Below, one piece after another: positions 1 to 12,105 of a stretch of 64,000 nucleotides of DNA. Source of the stretch: Ophioderma brevispina. Taxonomy: Eukaryota > Echinodermata > Ophiuroidea > Amphilepidida > Ophiodermatidae. The notes under the pieces are model-generated. The model searched no databases. It was given only the letters and a program-made list of their open reading frames with translations, and was not told where the DNA came from. The stretch spans positions 1 through 64,000 of the forward strand of contig JAMKCH010049184.1 in NCBI GenBank assembly GCA_023653785.1. Direction: 5' to 3'. The position numbers and the translations under genes were made by a program. Each line of letters starts with the position of its first letter. Positions within the stretch are counted from its first letter, which is position 1.

Positions 1-78
1 CGTGAACTTGACATGTAACTTAAAGAAATAAGCAGCGATAATTCGAGAGAAACAAAAAAATGTGGAAATGCATTTTTA

Positions 79-254
79 CACTGTAAATGAAGTGTTTAGA
101 AAGTATGGACAAAAACATGTTTAGCCTATGTTTAAAACCTAAATATGTTTAGGTTTATACATGTTTCTTACGTTTAAATTCTAAACATGTTTAGGATTTA
201 AACATGATCAAAACATGTTTTTGTCCATACTTTCTAAACACTGCATTTACAGTG
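79..254. mobile_element. Palindromic Tc1/mariner-type MITE, 176 bp
   Basis: The two ends are inverted copies of each other over at least 44 bp with a single mismatch. The terminal inverted repeat (TIR) starts CACTGTAAATG and runs through AGTGTTTAGAAAGTATGG. A TA dinucleotide lies directly outside each end (77-78 and 255-256), which fits the TA target duplication of Tc1/mariner transposases. The centre is also full of short palindromes around AAACATGTTT. No coding capacity. The high arm identity suggests a fairly young insertion or fold-back gene conversion. Confidence 0.85.
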
Positions 255-256
255 TA

Positions 257-2488
257 GCTTATTAATCAAAGACGAGTATGTACAATTCCAAATGACTACT
301 TTAATGTAGGAACAAAAACATCAAACAGCGAATAAATGAAGGATTGTGTTCTCAAAATCTACAACTATAACCGCGCTTCTGTTTTGTGGTTTATCACACA
401 GCACCAGAATAGTCAAAAATCATGATATCTGTATTTGAGGTCAAACGTTAAAGGCTTTTTGATCTCAAGTGGGAATTTCGATACGCGCGTATAAAAATTA
501 TAGAATCAGATAAGAGTACTGCTTTGTCTTAATTTCAAGCCAACCACTCGCAGGTTATGTTAGCATATCCTTGCCAGTAACAAAAATTACCAAAATACGA
601 ATTTTGATGATTTTTCTCAATGTTCCAGATCAGCAAATCGCTGATTATCCCTTTAATACCCGATGATTTTTAGAACACTTTCACTCCTTGCTTCTTTGGC
701 TCTAGAAACGCTTGATCAATTAATAAAAGTTTTTACATTAAAAAACATGGCAAACAAAGTAATGAAAGAAATATACAATGGCGAAGACACGTTTAAGAAA
801 ACAACACTAATATATTCACAAACGTTTAATACTTCTAGAAAGCCCCATCACAGATTTGTTGAAAAACAGCTTGAGGATATGATTGTCTGCAAATGTAGAC
901 CAGGTGTAATTTGCTTGTTTAATCGTATTATAACTACATGAAACTGTTGTAACTGGGCAATAACCGAATGCTTTATTTGTTGTACCTGAAATATCGTATC
1001 TAGGACGTAGATTCTATTCTCGTCATACGATTTGTAAGCGAAAATTATCTTTGATCGAGAGAAAATCAACAGAGAAGTATTAATGTTTCCACGAAATGTT
1101 ATTGCACATTGATAGGTCTACACTCTAAATTTTGCAACAGATAACGTAATTATGTACAAATGGTTGACCCATTTTTTTCACTCTAATGATATTATCTAAC
1201 CAAAAGAACTTTGAATAGGCCGGTTTACAAGGAGTGCTTATATGACATTTATATCTCGTATGGCCTTACATATTAATTGCGTTACTGGAAAATGCTTGTA
1301 AATCGTTAGCAGATGATTTTCAGCTTTTTATACAAACGAGAGCATCAAGGATGCTGTGGCTTACTCCAGTGGTGTGGTGTTGAGTTTGCAATGAGATTGG
1401 AGGTGAATCCACTTATAGGTACAAGCAACAAATGGCATGCTGAGTGATATTCCCATATCATAACGTCCGTAACTGCATTTTTCACTTTTCAAAAATCACG
1501 GAGCGGACCGTTGTTTTTTAGGGGAAATTGCCCCTAGATCTAACAAAGATAAAATAACTGTACCTCCTTTTTGCGGTTTGTGATCGCAGGTATGTAGTCT
1601 TTTTCCGAAAAGGATGTTAGCGGATTAGGCTGATAGCCAGTGAAATTTGTAATTGTTAAGGCCAAACAAAAAAATCAAGTTTGTTTCCAGTAGGACGCGC
1701 GCATTTTGATTTTATTATTTAACATTTTTATTTTAATTTTAAAAAAAATGAAAAGGTTTTCCCCAGAAATGGTCAAATTGGCTAATGGCAAGTCAAGACA
1801 GCTGCAAATCATGATGATTGTCCAATTATTGTTATAAAAAAAATATTGATTTGTGGATCACTTGAATATCTTATAAAATTGAAAAGTTCTGTATCTCTTT
1901 TCGCATTTTTGTCTTAAAAATGCAAATTTCCTCAGAGAAATAAAAAGGCTCCCAAAGATATGGCACGTGGCCATTACTGGCAACCAAACTTGAATCCCAT
2001 GCTGACGCCACTACTCCATCATACACTGCCTCCACCACCCATCACCCAACAACCCATTGGATCCTGTATCCATCAATGGACCCTGACTACACCTTCCCTT
2101 GCAAGCAAACACTCCACCACACCATGGAATACTGACTTTGTCCGTGTCTAACTAACATATAGGGTAAAAAGCTAATTTTTGCACAAATTTATTGCTTAGG
2201 TGTATACAGGGATTAAACAGTAGAATTTAGATGACACTGATGATAGGAAGGGCTTTGCTGTGTATGGCCAGGGAGATTAATAACCGAAATTATTTACAGT
2301 ACATTAACCGCTGTTTTCTCAACGTTATTCCACTTTGAAAAAAAATTGATTTTCTTCCATTGACATCTCCCCATTTTTCAAGTTCCAAAATGTAGATAGC
2401 ACGGCAAAACTACATTCTCTATTGACTGATATAAAGGTCAGAATGGTCAGAGATCTCTGTTATGAAACTAAATTGCATTGTATAGGCA
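257..2488. other. Non-coding stretch with one partial repeat end
   Basis: I see no convincing gene here; the frames are short and lack recognisable domains. Around 1661-1710 the motif GTTTGTTTCCAGTAGG follows AGGCCAAACAAAAAAA. This matches one end of the element at 49.79-50.11 kb, so a partial copy of that family probably starts here. 1680-1760 is very AT-rich. Confidence 0.5.
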
Positions 2489-4124
2489 GTTCCCATTCCT
2501 GTCAGCACCAACTCACCACCAAATCATCCATTTATTTAGGGAATACTTTCCACCTGTCAACCACAGATTCACTGAAAAGGTATTATTCACGGAGCCTGTT
2601 CAAAACGAGGTACTTATCACTGTTGTCAGTACAGGATCGTCATGAACTGGTGGTTCGGTTTTTTTTTTTTTTTTAATTTTATGGAGAGGTTTTTATTTTT
2701 TGTTGGGTGGGGGTGGGGCTGATTTGAGGCCCGAAAAATGGGTCTCCGGAACTAGGTTTTCAGAAAAATTTAAGAAAATAAGCTGCAAATCTCCCTCAAT
2801 TTCCAGCTACATTTTGAGGAGTTTTGAAGAAAATTTGGTTAAATATGGAATTGGACATGAAAAGCAGGGTTCTGAAACTGAAAGGTCTAAAATGGGAATC
2901 ACTGGAACTGTGAAATAAGAAGCATGAAAATGAGGGGTCTTATATGAGGTCCATACTTCCTCCCCAATGTGAGAAACACCACCCCCCAACCTGTACATTT
3001 AATTGGTTTTGCCTGTCGTACCCACATTTGAACAATTTTAATTTTATGTACCACATTTTAACATTAAAATTTAATTCACTTAAAAAAAAAAAAAAAAAAA
3101 AAAAAAACCACACACAAATGCAACACATAACCAAATATGAAACATTTCATAAAAATGATTTGAAGTGGCATTCAAAGGAAAAAAGAATAATTATTTAGGT
3201 CATACAAAGAAAACGTTTTAATTTAAGAGGCAACATACTCCATGTGTGACAAAACAATATGGTATTGCACTAACTAGTGTAGTAGGAATACTAGGGTGGT
3301 TATGCGGTATGAACCGAACTGCAGAGTGGCAGGGTTATGACCCTGGCCTCGATTGCTAAAACATAAACATCCTGGACTAGCACATGTGGTCTATTATATA
3401 CTTACACTGGACAAAGTCATGACCTTGATGTCCAAAATATGGTTCCAGTTCTTGTTAGAGACCCTACTAACAAACAAGCATGCAAAGAGATGCAGACAAC
3501 TACATGAACCAGTATACATTAAAGTTCTTTTTGGCTACTACATAGCATCAGTAGAGTTCAACAAATGGTTTGACCATTTGTACACAAGTTAATTATCCGT
3601 TGCCAAAATTTGGAGAAGTGTATTGCTGGGGGTGGGGTCTCACATTGGGATGAAGTAGGCGGTATGTCGCCTATAAGACCCTCATTTCAGGCTCTTTTTC
3701 AGTTCCAGAGACCCCCCATTATACAATTTCCGTTCCAGAAACCTACTTTCATGTCCAAAGCCATATTTACCAAATTTCTTCCAAAAACTCCTCTAAAATG
3801 AAGCTGGAAATTGCGGGAGGGAAGATTGCAGGTTTTTTCTAATTTCTGAAAAACCTAGTTCAGGGATGACCCCTTTTTGGGCCCTCAATTCAGCTCCCCA
3901 TCCTGTAACAGGTTTATAAGAAAGCCAGAAAGCCAAATTGAAAAAAAAAAACGAAAAGACCAAAAAGTTTTGCAGGATATCCTGTACTGACAAAATTGTA
4001 TAGTACCTCGTTTTGACAGGATCACGTGAATAAATCTTTTCATGAATCTGTGGTTGACAGGTGGGGAAGTATTCCTAAATAAATGGATGTTTGGTGGGTG
4101 ATTTGGTGGCTGACAGGAAGGGGA
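2489..4124. mobile_element. Fold-back element with ~500 bp inverted arms
   Basis: The left arm (about 2489-2992) and right arm (about 3627-4124) are imperfect inverted copies in the same order. The outer block includes CCATTTATTTAGG and CCTGTCAACCACAGATTC. The inner block includes the GGTTTTTCAGAAA region and the CTCACATTGGG edge. The roughly 630 bp spacer holds a 26 nt A-run (3082-3107) and no recognisable gene. This could be a fold-back transposon or two inverted copies of one repeat. No target-site duplication was found, so the outer limits are approximate. Confidence 0.65.
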
Positions 4125-4377
4125 ATACGTATTAAAAAAAAACGTGTCGGTCGCCAGGCATAATTTACAAGAAATAAGAACGACATTAGAAAGCATTTAA
4201 AAGGAGTAGGTTTTCTAGTTTTAAGTTGCACTTTTATTACAGAAACATGTATAAAAAGAAATCTCATAACTGATTTAAAGTATATGTTTGATACATGAGC
4301 ATAAGATTGCATTATAACCAATCACCTTGTTTACAACTTGATCTCCCGTTGACCTTTGTGTGTTACATTTGACCTCA

Positions 4378-4972
4378 CATAGTTGTAAGCTTTAATTTAA
4401 CATAGGTTACACCTTCCTGTCATTTCAAATAAAGAAAATAGAAAATACAAAATATGGAAAAACTGCATCCCCAAGTTAAAAGCTTTAATTTGATGTACGT
4501 AAAACTCTCCTGTCATTTCAAATAAAGAAAATAGAAAGACGCCCAATTGGGCGCAAAATGTGTTAAAACCGGGCGCAAAATATGTAAAACTGCATCCCTA
4601 AGTTACGAGCTTCAATTGGATGTACGTAAAACTCTCCTGTCATTTCAAATAAAGAAAATAGAAAAAAACACACAATTGGGCGCAAAAAAATGAATCCCAA
4701 AGTTATAAGCTTTAATTTAACGTAGGTTACACCTTCCTGTCATTTCAAATAAAGAAAATAGAAAAGGCGCCCAATTGGGCGCAAAATATATAAAAACTGC
4801 ATCCCTAAGTTACGAGCTTTAATTTGATGTACGTAAAACTCTCCTGTCATTTCAAATAAAGAAAATAGAAAAAACACCCAACTGGGCGCAAAATGTGTTA
4901 AAACTGAATCCCCAAGTTATAAGCTTATATTTAATGCAGGTTACACCTTCCTGTCATTTCAAATAAAGATGT
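4378..4972. repeat. Satellite-like tandem array, ~100 bp unit, 6 copies
   Basis: The core CCTGTCATTTCAAATAAAG occurs at 4416, 4509, 4636, 4736, 4843 and 4950, giving spacings of 93, 127, 100, 107 and 107 bp. Units alternate between a variant reading GTAGGTTACACCTTC or similar and one reading TGTACGTAAAACTCTC before the core, so the higher-order unit may be a dimer. Several units carry the palindrome GCCCAATTGGGC. No coding potential. Confidence 0.85.
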
Positions 4973-5384
4973 TACCTAAAACTTCGTCTTCAATAATATC
5001 CACACATGTATGGTAAACGTGACCTGATCATTTTCTTACTTATAACTCTCCTATTCGTTACTCACCCTTTATCTATCTCTGCAACGTTTTAACCAAACTC
5101 CCATTTCCCAGCCAGTCTTGGCAGAGACTAAAATCAAAGAAATGCTTTACCCTGGCTTTTTAAGACCATTTGAAACCGGCAATGATTTTATTCTTTGTCT
5201 GAAATTACATCGCAATACACACCCAACACTAGAACTAAAAAAATTAATAGTAGGACGTAGATCATTTTCATAAAAGAAAAACATCTAATGAAATGACCTT
5301 CAGACAGGGATCCTATATGCTTCAAATAGAAATAGACTCATTCGCAATTTTGAGGGCAGTGATTTCTATAGTCGACCCGACAAA

Positions 5385-5510
5385 AAACTCAAAAAGTAGC
5401 TGAATATTGAGGGAAATCGCAGCTTATTTTCTGCAATTTTTGGAAACCTAGTTCCGAAGACCCCATTTTTGAGGGCCTCAAATCAGCTCCGGAGCCTCAC
5501 TTTTTGAAAT
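5385..5510. repeat. Truncated third copy of the fold-back inner block
   Basis: The segment from the CAAAAAACTC region through GGAAACCTAGTTC to CTCAAATCAGCTCC aligns by eye with the inner block of the 2.5-4.1 kb fold-back element, in the orientation of its right arm. The outer block is absent. This shows that the inner block is a dispersed repeat. Confidence 0.6.
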
Positions 5511-5896
5511 CCGGGAGGCACATACCTACCCAAAAAAATTTAGAGTGTATGTTGCATCTCATACACGAAGAAACAATTAAGTAAACTGACTCCAGGTTTA
5601 GGGCAAAAAGAAAACCAGAATAAATAAATCCTGACACCCCCGCAAGCCATTACCAATGACTTGTGGATACGCAAAAAAGGAGACCAGAATAAACTTGCCA
5701 CAAATAATGTTGAACAGTTCCGTTCCAAATCCAGGCTTACGATGAGCTGCGCAATAGTGAAATCATTAGAGCTTTTCGTCAAATTGAGTTATGTCCAGAA
5801 CATGAAAAGAAAAGAACAACATTAGAAACCTTGCTAAAACAAAATTTAACCTTTGTTCTACATCTGTAGCATGTTTGGTTCCGGTGTCATAAAATA

Positions 5897-6070
5897 CAGT
5901 GTCCGTGTGACTGAGTGTCCTACCACCCATCTACCCATTGTGTTCTCCACTGAGTGATGTACGCATCATTTGTTTCAACACTGTACCCAAATGGCCTCGT
6001 CTACAAGGTCACGGTTTATTCCGTACATGTTGCTATGGTAGCTAGGACACTCACTCATAGTGGACACTCA
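5897..6070. mobile_element. Inverted-repeat element (MITE-like), ~174 bp
   Basis: The left end CAGTGTCCGTGTGACTGAG and the reverse complement of the right end are similar, sharing GAGTGTCC and then GAGTGTCCTA followed by CTACC/CACC. The interior is single copy in this window. The target-site duplication was not resolved. Confidence 0.55.
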
Positions 6071-6129
6071 GCTTCTTTACAGAAAAGGCGAAATGATTGT
6101 GGCGATTTCCTTATGGCAGCGTAATAATA

Positions 6130-6217
6130 ATTAGACAACAGCGCAGTGAGCGACCTTCGGGCCGGAGTTTGGCGCTTTATAAATGTCCATTATTATTATT
6201 ATATTATTATTATTATA
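6130..6217 (+). mobile_element. Non-LTR retrotransposon 3' tail with (ATT)n
   Basis: The motif GGCGCTTTATAAATG is followed by a run of ATT repeats. This is the characteristic 3' end of L2/CR1-type LINEs and of SINEs mobilised by them. Only the last ~90 bp are recognisable, so this is a 5'-truncated or SINE copy. Similar ends occur near 9.68 kb (antisense) and 31.88 kb in this window. Confidence 0.7.
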
Positions 6218-6679
6218 AACTAACACTCCTAACGAAACATGGAACTGTCTCTGACCCATTTTGACAGGTATACTCTTATTTGGGTTTTTTGTCAACAGTT
6301 GGGAGTTATTTTGTTAAATTGTTAGGTTCTATGTCCTATACAACTTAGGTTGGTCATTTACGACTGTATTATTAACTCTCTATTATTGGTTCATTAAGCA
6401 AAGACATCTTGATTTCTTGATTTTGTAAACATAGTTAGGAATCTATTACAGTTTTTGTTAGTTAAGAAATGTTGTAAACTACTGCTTTCCTCCTCAAAAC
6501 CAATCACCAAATCAATATCTTGTTCATGTGCCTTTTACGGTATTCCCGACATTCGATATAAGGCTAAGAGTATCGCTAATTGAAAAGATGATATAGAAGC
6601 TTCTTATCTGTCAAGATACTAAACAGGTGATTTGGGTTTGTAAAAAATATATCATGTACATAAAGAGGAACAAGTTCGT
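6218..6679. promoter_or_regulatory. Upstream region of the receptor frame
   Basis: No other gene lies in this 460 bp. A GATATAAGGC motif near 6555 could act as a weak TATA-like element about 120 bp before the ATG. This is only a positional guess: an upstream exon or a TATA-less promoter is equally possible. Confidence 0.2.
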
Positions 6680-8305
6680 ATGTTGGTCGTAACTACTAAC
6701 AGTGGAATAAGTGTAGCTTATTTTGTTGTTTGTTTTCTTCTATTCATTGCAGATGACATCTCTTCTAGTATTTCTGGTGCTGAAGTCCGCTGTCCCTACC
6801 ACATGTGTAGAGAAGGCCAACAGTTTGCAACGACGAACGTAAACAGTACTAGTGGACAAATACTATGCTATTGTGATTACGAATGTGCCTTCTATCAGGA
6901 CTGCTGCTACAATGCCCCAGTGACAGACTCAACAGATTATTCACACACATCATGTGTCAAGCTAAACATAACAGCAAACATTACACAAGGAAGAGACGCA
7001 CTTGGAATGATACGTCTAGATTCATATGCAGGTTATCGTTTGATTACCAGGTGTCCTTTGTCGTGGTATGACGAGCTATCGAGGTCCAGCTGTGAAGCAC
7101 CTGATAAAAAAGATGCAATATCCATTACCCCCGTGACGGGGAGGAACAATGTCACCTACATGAACGTATATTGTGCCATCTGTAATGAAGAACACATGGC
7201 GGACATTCAGTTTTGGCGGTTTGAGCCAACTAAATGTTCGCTGGGTGATATGTTTGAAAGTTTGGTGGAAGAGCAGAATTGGTTTGGAGCACATGATATC
7301 GTTAACGATTGCGACGGAATTCAATATACGGCACCGAAGTATGTCAAGTTAAGACATTGTATAGCAAACCAGATTTCTGACTGTCCGCGTGATTACCCCG
7401 ATGTTAGTGTGGTTGATTCTTGCCGATCACACATGGCCGTGATTTCTCACGAAACAGAGTTGTATAGGAACTCTTTTTGTGCTCAGTGTCATGGAATAGA
7501 ATTGGATGTAACACGCTCTTGCGAGCAACTGAAACTTCCCCCTAGGATGCAGGAACCACCACCACTGAGCGTGTTGTTTGGCTTTCAACCAGAGCAAGTT
7601 CAAATGTCATCAAAAAACAAAAAGGCGCACGGTTCAGGGGAAATCTGTCACCTGAACGAAATGTATGACCCATTCGCCGAAAAATGCCGAACTTTGTTAT
7701 GTAATCGTGGTTTTGTTCTTAAACATGGTCGCTGTGTTCCTCACATAAAGAAAGAAACCAATTGTACATTAAACCAAGGTGCAATCACCATTCAGATTGG
7801 TGTTCCATACAGGCCTGATATTGGGCGGTGTAAGGAAAGTGTACTAGAACAGTGTCCGCCCTTGCAACAACTTCTGGTACAAGACGATTTAACGCTGATG
7901 GTGTGCAGTACTACTGCAGCTGATCCCGAAGTGTACATTCAAGTTGAATTTACAGCTGAGAATATCTCGCTTAAGGCATTAGAAAACGAACTGATTTTTG
8001 AACTTACTGGAGAAGATAGCAATTGTAAGCTTCAAGATCTGAAAGTAACTACTAAGTGTTATGGAAACTGGTCAGGGCATAATTCTTGTCAAAATGTGAA
8101 TCATAGAGTCAACGAAGTCACCATGCAACACGGTGTCGCAGTAGTCAGCAATTCATCTATCAGGTATAATCTTAACGAAACACCGTTCGAGATGACGTAC
8201 ACGTTCAATGAGGCAAACCAATCAATTGACCAGATATATACCTTTTACAAATGCAATGAACACTGCCCGGAAATTAGATTCGAACCAGGGACCGTTCGTG
8301 GTTAA
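6680..8305 (+). CDS. Methuselah-like family B GPCR, ectodomain frame (7TM part lost from this frame)
   Basis: This is an uninterrupted 541-codon frame. Residues 10-24 form a hydrophobic signal-peptide-like core. Residues 38-95 follow a somatomedin-B cysteine pattern whose core reads CYCDYECAFYQDCC. The rest is a long cysteine-rich ectodomain with many N-glycosylation sequons (NITANIT, NNVT, NCT, NWS, NSS, NQS), as in the 'Mth2-like' receptors of marine invertebrates. The ATG at 6680 directly precedes the signal segment, so it is a reasonable start. The frame stops at TVRG just where the linker to TM1 should begin. One base away another frame continues as VVNVTFML, so the stop probably results from a frameshift. 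The product could be a secreted ectodomain, or the locus may be a pseudogene. Ligand unknown. An upstream coding exon is not excluded. Confidence 0.8.
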   Translation: MLVVTTNSGISVAYFVVCFLLFIADDISSSISGAEVRCPYHMCREGQQFATTNVNSTSGQILCYCDYECAFYQDCCYNAPVTDSTDYSHTSCVKLNITANITQGRDALGMIRLDSYAGYRLITRCPLSWYDELSRSSCEAPDKKDAISITPVTGRNNVTYMNVYCAICNEEHMADIQFWRFEPTKCSLGDMFESLVEEQNWFGAHDIVNDCDGIQYTAPKYVKLRHCIANQISDCPRDYPDVSVVDSCRSHMAVISHETELYRNSFCAQCHGIELDVTRSCEQLKLPPRMQEPPPLSVLFGFQPEQVQMSSKNKKAHGSGEICHLNEMYDPFAEKCRTLLCNRGFVLKHGRCVPHIKKETNCTLNQGAITIQIGVPYRPDIGRCKESVLEQCPPLQQLLVQDDLTLMVCSTTAADPEVYIQVEFTAENISLKALENELIFELTGEDSNCKLQDLKVTTKCYGNWSGHNSCQNVNHRVNEVTMQHGVAVVSNSSIRYNLNETPFEMTYTFNEANQSIDQIYTFYKCNEHCPEIRFEPGTVRG

Positions 8306-9115
8306 TGTGACCTTCATGTTATCCTAGTAAAAATAGCAATTGTTTATCAGAGTCCGAAATTCAGATGCAGTATGGCCATGTTTTTGTGTGTGTGTTGATT
8401 TTATAGCTGTACAGAAGGCGATATTTCAATTTGATACTGTTCAGGTATTCTTACTCTTATGGCACTATTTTGGTCGATGATAGCGCTCCCCCCCCCCCAT
8501 CTTGTTTAAGTATTAGTAACATATTTCAGATTCCCCTCAATTACGTAAATCTAATTACCTGGTAATTCCGTAATGTCTCTCATCGTAGCAACTTTTCAAC
8601 TGGACAACTGTTGTTGCGATTTGTGGAATGCCACAGAACAAACTTTCTGCACTGGCTGTTTGCCGTAATACTCCATTACGTCTGGTTAGCCTCGTTTTCA
8701 TGGACAAGTGCAATTGCATTTTACTTATCGCGCACCCTCGGCACTCAGGCAGGCCATGCAACCTGAACAATCGAGATTGTGACAAAGCATTTTTGCAGTT
8801 CAGTCTGCATGGATGGGGAACCCCATTGATTATTCTAGTAGCATGTGGATAATGAGTTTGTCTATATAACCTATCGTATATGGACGAAAAAGTGTGCTGG
8901 ATTGGAAATAATCTAGCCTTGATGATCCCTTCTTTCTACCAATAGCAGTAACACTGTTGGTGAATGCTTTTTCTTTATGGCAAGGATTCTAATTTTCTTT
9001 ACAATTCCGATGAATCGCTTCGAATGGACAATTGGACAACTCCGTAAGAAAGAGACTTCAAAGAGATCCATGGTTTTCACTTAAGGCAAAGTTTTCTTTT
9101 AGCGTAGGAGTCCAT
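8306..9115 (+). pseudogene. Degraded seven-transmembrane region (TM2-TM6 start) of the Mth-like GPCR
   Basis: Translation pieces in changing frames reproduce a family B GPCR core in the right order. SLIVATFQ and TTVVAICGMPQNKLSALAV (TM2/loop, ~8576-8670) come first. Then LFAVILHYVWLASFSW (TM3, ~8656-8703), KAFLQFSLHGWGTPLIILVACG (TM4, ~8784-8849), VCWIGNNLALMIPSF (second extracellular loop, ~8892-8936), FLPIAVTLLVNAFSLW (TM5, 8933-8980), ILIFFTI with QLRKKETSK, and KAKFSFSVGV at the start of TM6. At least five frame changes and the in-frame TAA-TGA pair at 8850-8855 break it. No TM1 could be read with confidence in 8306-8520, which also contains a C-run at 8488-8498. Because all pieces lie in collinear DNA without spacing, intronic splicing does not rescue the frame. 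Confidence 0.75.
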
Positions 9116-9139
9116 AGTGTATAATCGAATTAGGCATTG

Positions 9140-9365
9140 AGCGTCACCATATCTGGGGCGTTGCGTTAAGTGGTGTTTCTTCTTTCTTTTCTCTCCAACA
9201 CTTTGAAACAATTCTAGCTTTTATTTCAATAACTATGCATAACTGTTCAATAATAATACCGCGTGAGTAAAAAAGTATACACTTTCTGATAAGCTTGTAA
9301 TATTGGCCATGTGAATAATATTTCAATGAATGTTGTAACATTTGGATAGAGTACATCTTCATATG
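9140..9365. repeat. Left inverted repeat flanking the inserted block
   Basis: The sequence around 9261-9363 (GCGTGAGTAAAAAAGTATAC, then GATAAGCTTG, then GTAACATTTGGATAGAGTAC) is the imperfect reverse complement of 12106-12215. The pair encloses the antisense LINE. It could be the TIR pair of a DNA transposon that later received the LINE, or two inverted copies of one repeat. Confidence 0.55.
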
Positions 9366-9674
9366 CTCTTTTGATACAATTTACTGGTGTAGTGCATGAA
9401 TGACCGCACACGGAGTAATTTAAGAAATTGACAAATTGGGAGCTTGCGCCAACCTTTTTGCCATGGGCTCTTTGACGCATCACATTGACCCATTTATGCC
9501 TGTGTACGCAACGAAATCACTGGTTCGAATCATGTGATGTTTCATCTCTTGACTCTTTCCTAGGCTTAATTGGCGCATCACAATTGGACATGGTTTTCAT
9601 TAATTGTCCCCTGTGCAGCACCATGCACCAATACCCTTACATTTGGTATCAAAAGATGCAGTCGGATATACTAA

Positions 9675-12105
9675 TAATAAGAACTGGATTTGTAAAGCGC
9701 CTAATTGTTAAAGGATACAAGGCGCTAGAAAAGATAAACAGAGCAAAGAGATGGAGCGAACCAAACAGCAACTATATTTTTGAAAGAGATTATTTTGAGA
9801 GCCTTATGTGAATGAGCATTTAGTACGCATCTTGATTGGTAAGGTAGCACATTCCACAGCCTGGCCCCAACAATAGAAAAAGCTCTATCACCAGCCTGCT
9901 TATGAGATTTCTGAACCACAAGACAGTGTGCACTTGAGGAGCGGAGGGAATAGGTGGATTTCCTGAGATTGAACAGAGAAGAGAGGTAACCAGGTGATGA
10001 ATTTCTCAGAGATTTGTAGACATGCACCAGTGTACGAAATTGAATGCGTTGGGAAACCGTAAACCAATGTAATTCATGAAGTAGGGGAGATGTATGAGTA
10101 TGTTTCGGCTTCTTGAAGATCGGTCTAGCACATTTGTTTTGCAGTCGTTGGAGTCGTGTGAGATTTTTCTTGGAAACACCATTAAGGAGAGAACAGCAGT
10201 AGTCCAGCCTTGACAGAATTAGAGCACGAACAACATTGTGACAAGCATTGAAGTCCAAATATCTTCTTATCCGACTGAGATTGCGGATCTGCCAGTTGAG
10301 AGAACTACAAAGATGATTAATGTGATCTGACATTGTCAAGAAACGGTCAAAAAGACAACCAGTTTTAACCCGTGTAGTGGGAAGGGATTTCCAGCCGTCT
10401 CAAATAAAGCTAAAAAAAAGCTATGATGGATGAAGGCTTTCCTAATGGAAGGAAGGAATAATGAGAAACTTCAGTTGGGGAGTCCTGGTTCATCATAAGT
10501 TTGTTGGTGATCATCCAAGTTTTTAACTCCTTAACACAGCACGAAAGCTTAAACAAAGCACAAACAGCATCCCCAGGGCGGGCGGGATCAAAAAATAGAA
10601 ACATCTGCACAATCTCGGCATATATATGATAATCAATAGGTGCCTGCGAAGATTGACCAATGCATGAGCATAGTACACGAAGGCCTGGGGCCAACACCAG
10701 ATCGCCTGTGGGACCCCATATCTAAGAAGAGCATCTTTAGACAGAGTGCCATTCACACTGACCTGGCTGGACCTATCCACAAATATGACCTGAACCAGTC
10801 ACTCACAGTTCCCTTGAGCCCAAAGTCTCTGAAAGACGCTGTATAAGGATGTCATGATCGACAGTGTCGAACGCGGCAGATAAGTTGATCATCACCAAGA
10901 ACACACCCTGCTGTTTATCATAGCTCTAAGGAACTTATCCTGAACAGAAAGGAGGACAGTTTCGGTGCTATGGGCACAGCGGTAAGCTGACTGTAAGGGT
11001 TCAGACAGTTTGTTGGAATCAACAAGGATGTTACCTGGGAGGATACGACCTTTGCAATAGTTGCCACAAAGGGCAGATTCGAGACCGGCCGGTAATTCTT
11101 TAATTGCTGACAATCAAGGGATGTTTTTTGAGAACAGGCGTTATAATTGCCTTGCGAAGCCAGCCGGGAACATACCAGAAATAAGTGAGGAATTAATAAT
11201 GCGACACAAAACCGGGATAACGGAGGAGAGATGATTCTTCACTAACCAGTGGGCATGGGATCAAGACTACATGATTTCGATGGACATTTCACAATCAGAT
11301 TTTGTAAGTCATCAACAGTAATAGATGGAATTTGGACATTGTGCTATGTAAGGGGTTGACATCAATAGTAACACTGGTAGTATTTGAAAATTCAAGACTA
11401 CCACCTCAGATCGAATTTTCTCAACTTTACCAACAAAGAATTCACAGAATCATTTTAGTTTTGGTCTGAGGAGGCAGAATCAGGTAAAACTCTATTATTT
11501 GTATTCAGTAACTCACTGACTGTCTTGTACATGTCCTTAGTATTCACAGAGAAAGTGTTTCTTATAATAATCAGTCTTTGCAAGATTAATGGCATCTGCC
11601 AAGTCTCTCTGTGCCTGGATGTATGCAAGACGATCATCCTCTGTGCGAGTCTTTCTCCATCTTCTTTCCCGGCGCCGACGTGCACGACGGGCATCCTCAA
11701 CAGATTTGCCATACCATCCAGGCTTCCTCCGGGTGGTATGAGGATGGATGGCGATAGGGCATGAACATCCAGGACTTGACGGCAGGCATCATGGTAGCTC
11801 TTAACAAGTTCATTCACATCAGCATAGTCCGTAGACATTATCTGATCCATCTTGATCACTAGGTCCTTGTTAAAGGCAGAAGAATCAATGGCTCTGTACT
11901 TTCGACATGAATATGTCGTCTTCACATCACGGGGAGTCTCAAGAGAAAGGACACAGTTAATGAAGAAATGGTCAGATACACGGAGTTGATTAATGGTGTA
12001 GGATTTAACAATTGTCTCATCATCTTACAAGGAGTAAGTCAAGTGTATGCCCAGCAATGTGGGTTGGGCCATGGATAATCTGTTGGAAATTGAGGGAGGA
12101 GATCA
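9675..12105 (-). mobile_element. Decayed L2/CR1-like non-LTR retrotransposon, antisense
   Basis: Read on the minus strand, the element starts inside the endonuclease (IIHGPTHIAGHTLDLLLV, then VSDHFF; ~12095-11960). It continues through the linker KYRAIDSSAFNKDL (11.9 kb) and an RT segment with VSVNGTLSKDALLRYGVPQ (~10.75 kb), and ends with a long C-terminal frame (10339-9725) containing ALILSRLDYCCSLLNG, LQRLQNKCAR, LLHELHWFTVSQRI and RLWNVLP, all typical of L2/CR1 RT ends. The 3' end has GGCGCTTTACAAATCC and a TTATTATTA tail near 9.68 kb. The 5' end is truncated, and many stops and frameshifts make it inactive. Encoded roles in an intact relative would be apurinic-type endonuclease and reverse transcriptase. 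Confidence 0.85.

Noticed and set aside
3082..3107. A-run as another poly(A)-joined duplication
   Set aside because: The flanks on both sides were compared by eye and show no direct repeat; only the larger inverted repeat is present.
10892..11113. Separate small minus-strand genes between 10.4 and 11.9 kb
   Set aside because: These frames are pieces of the single decayed L2-like LINE, separated by frameshifts.
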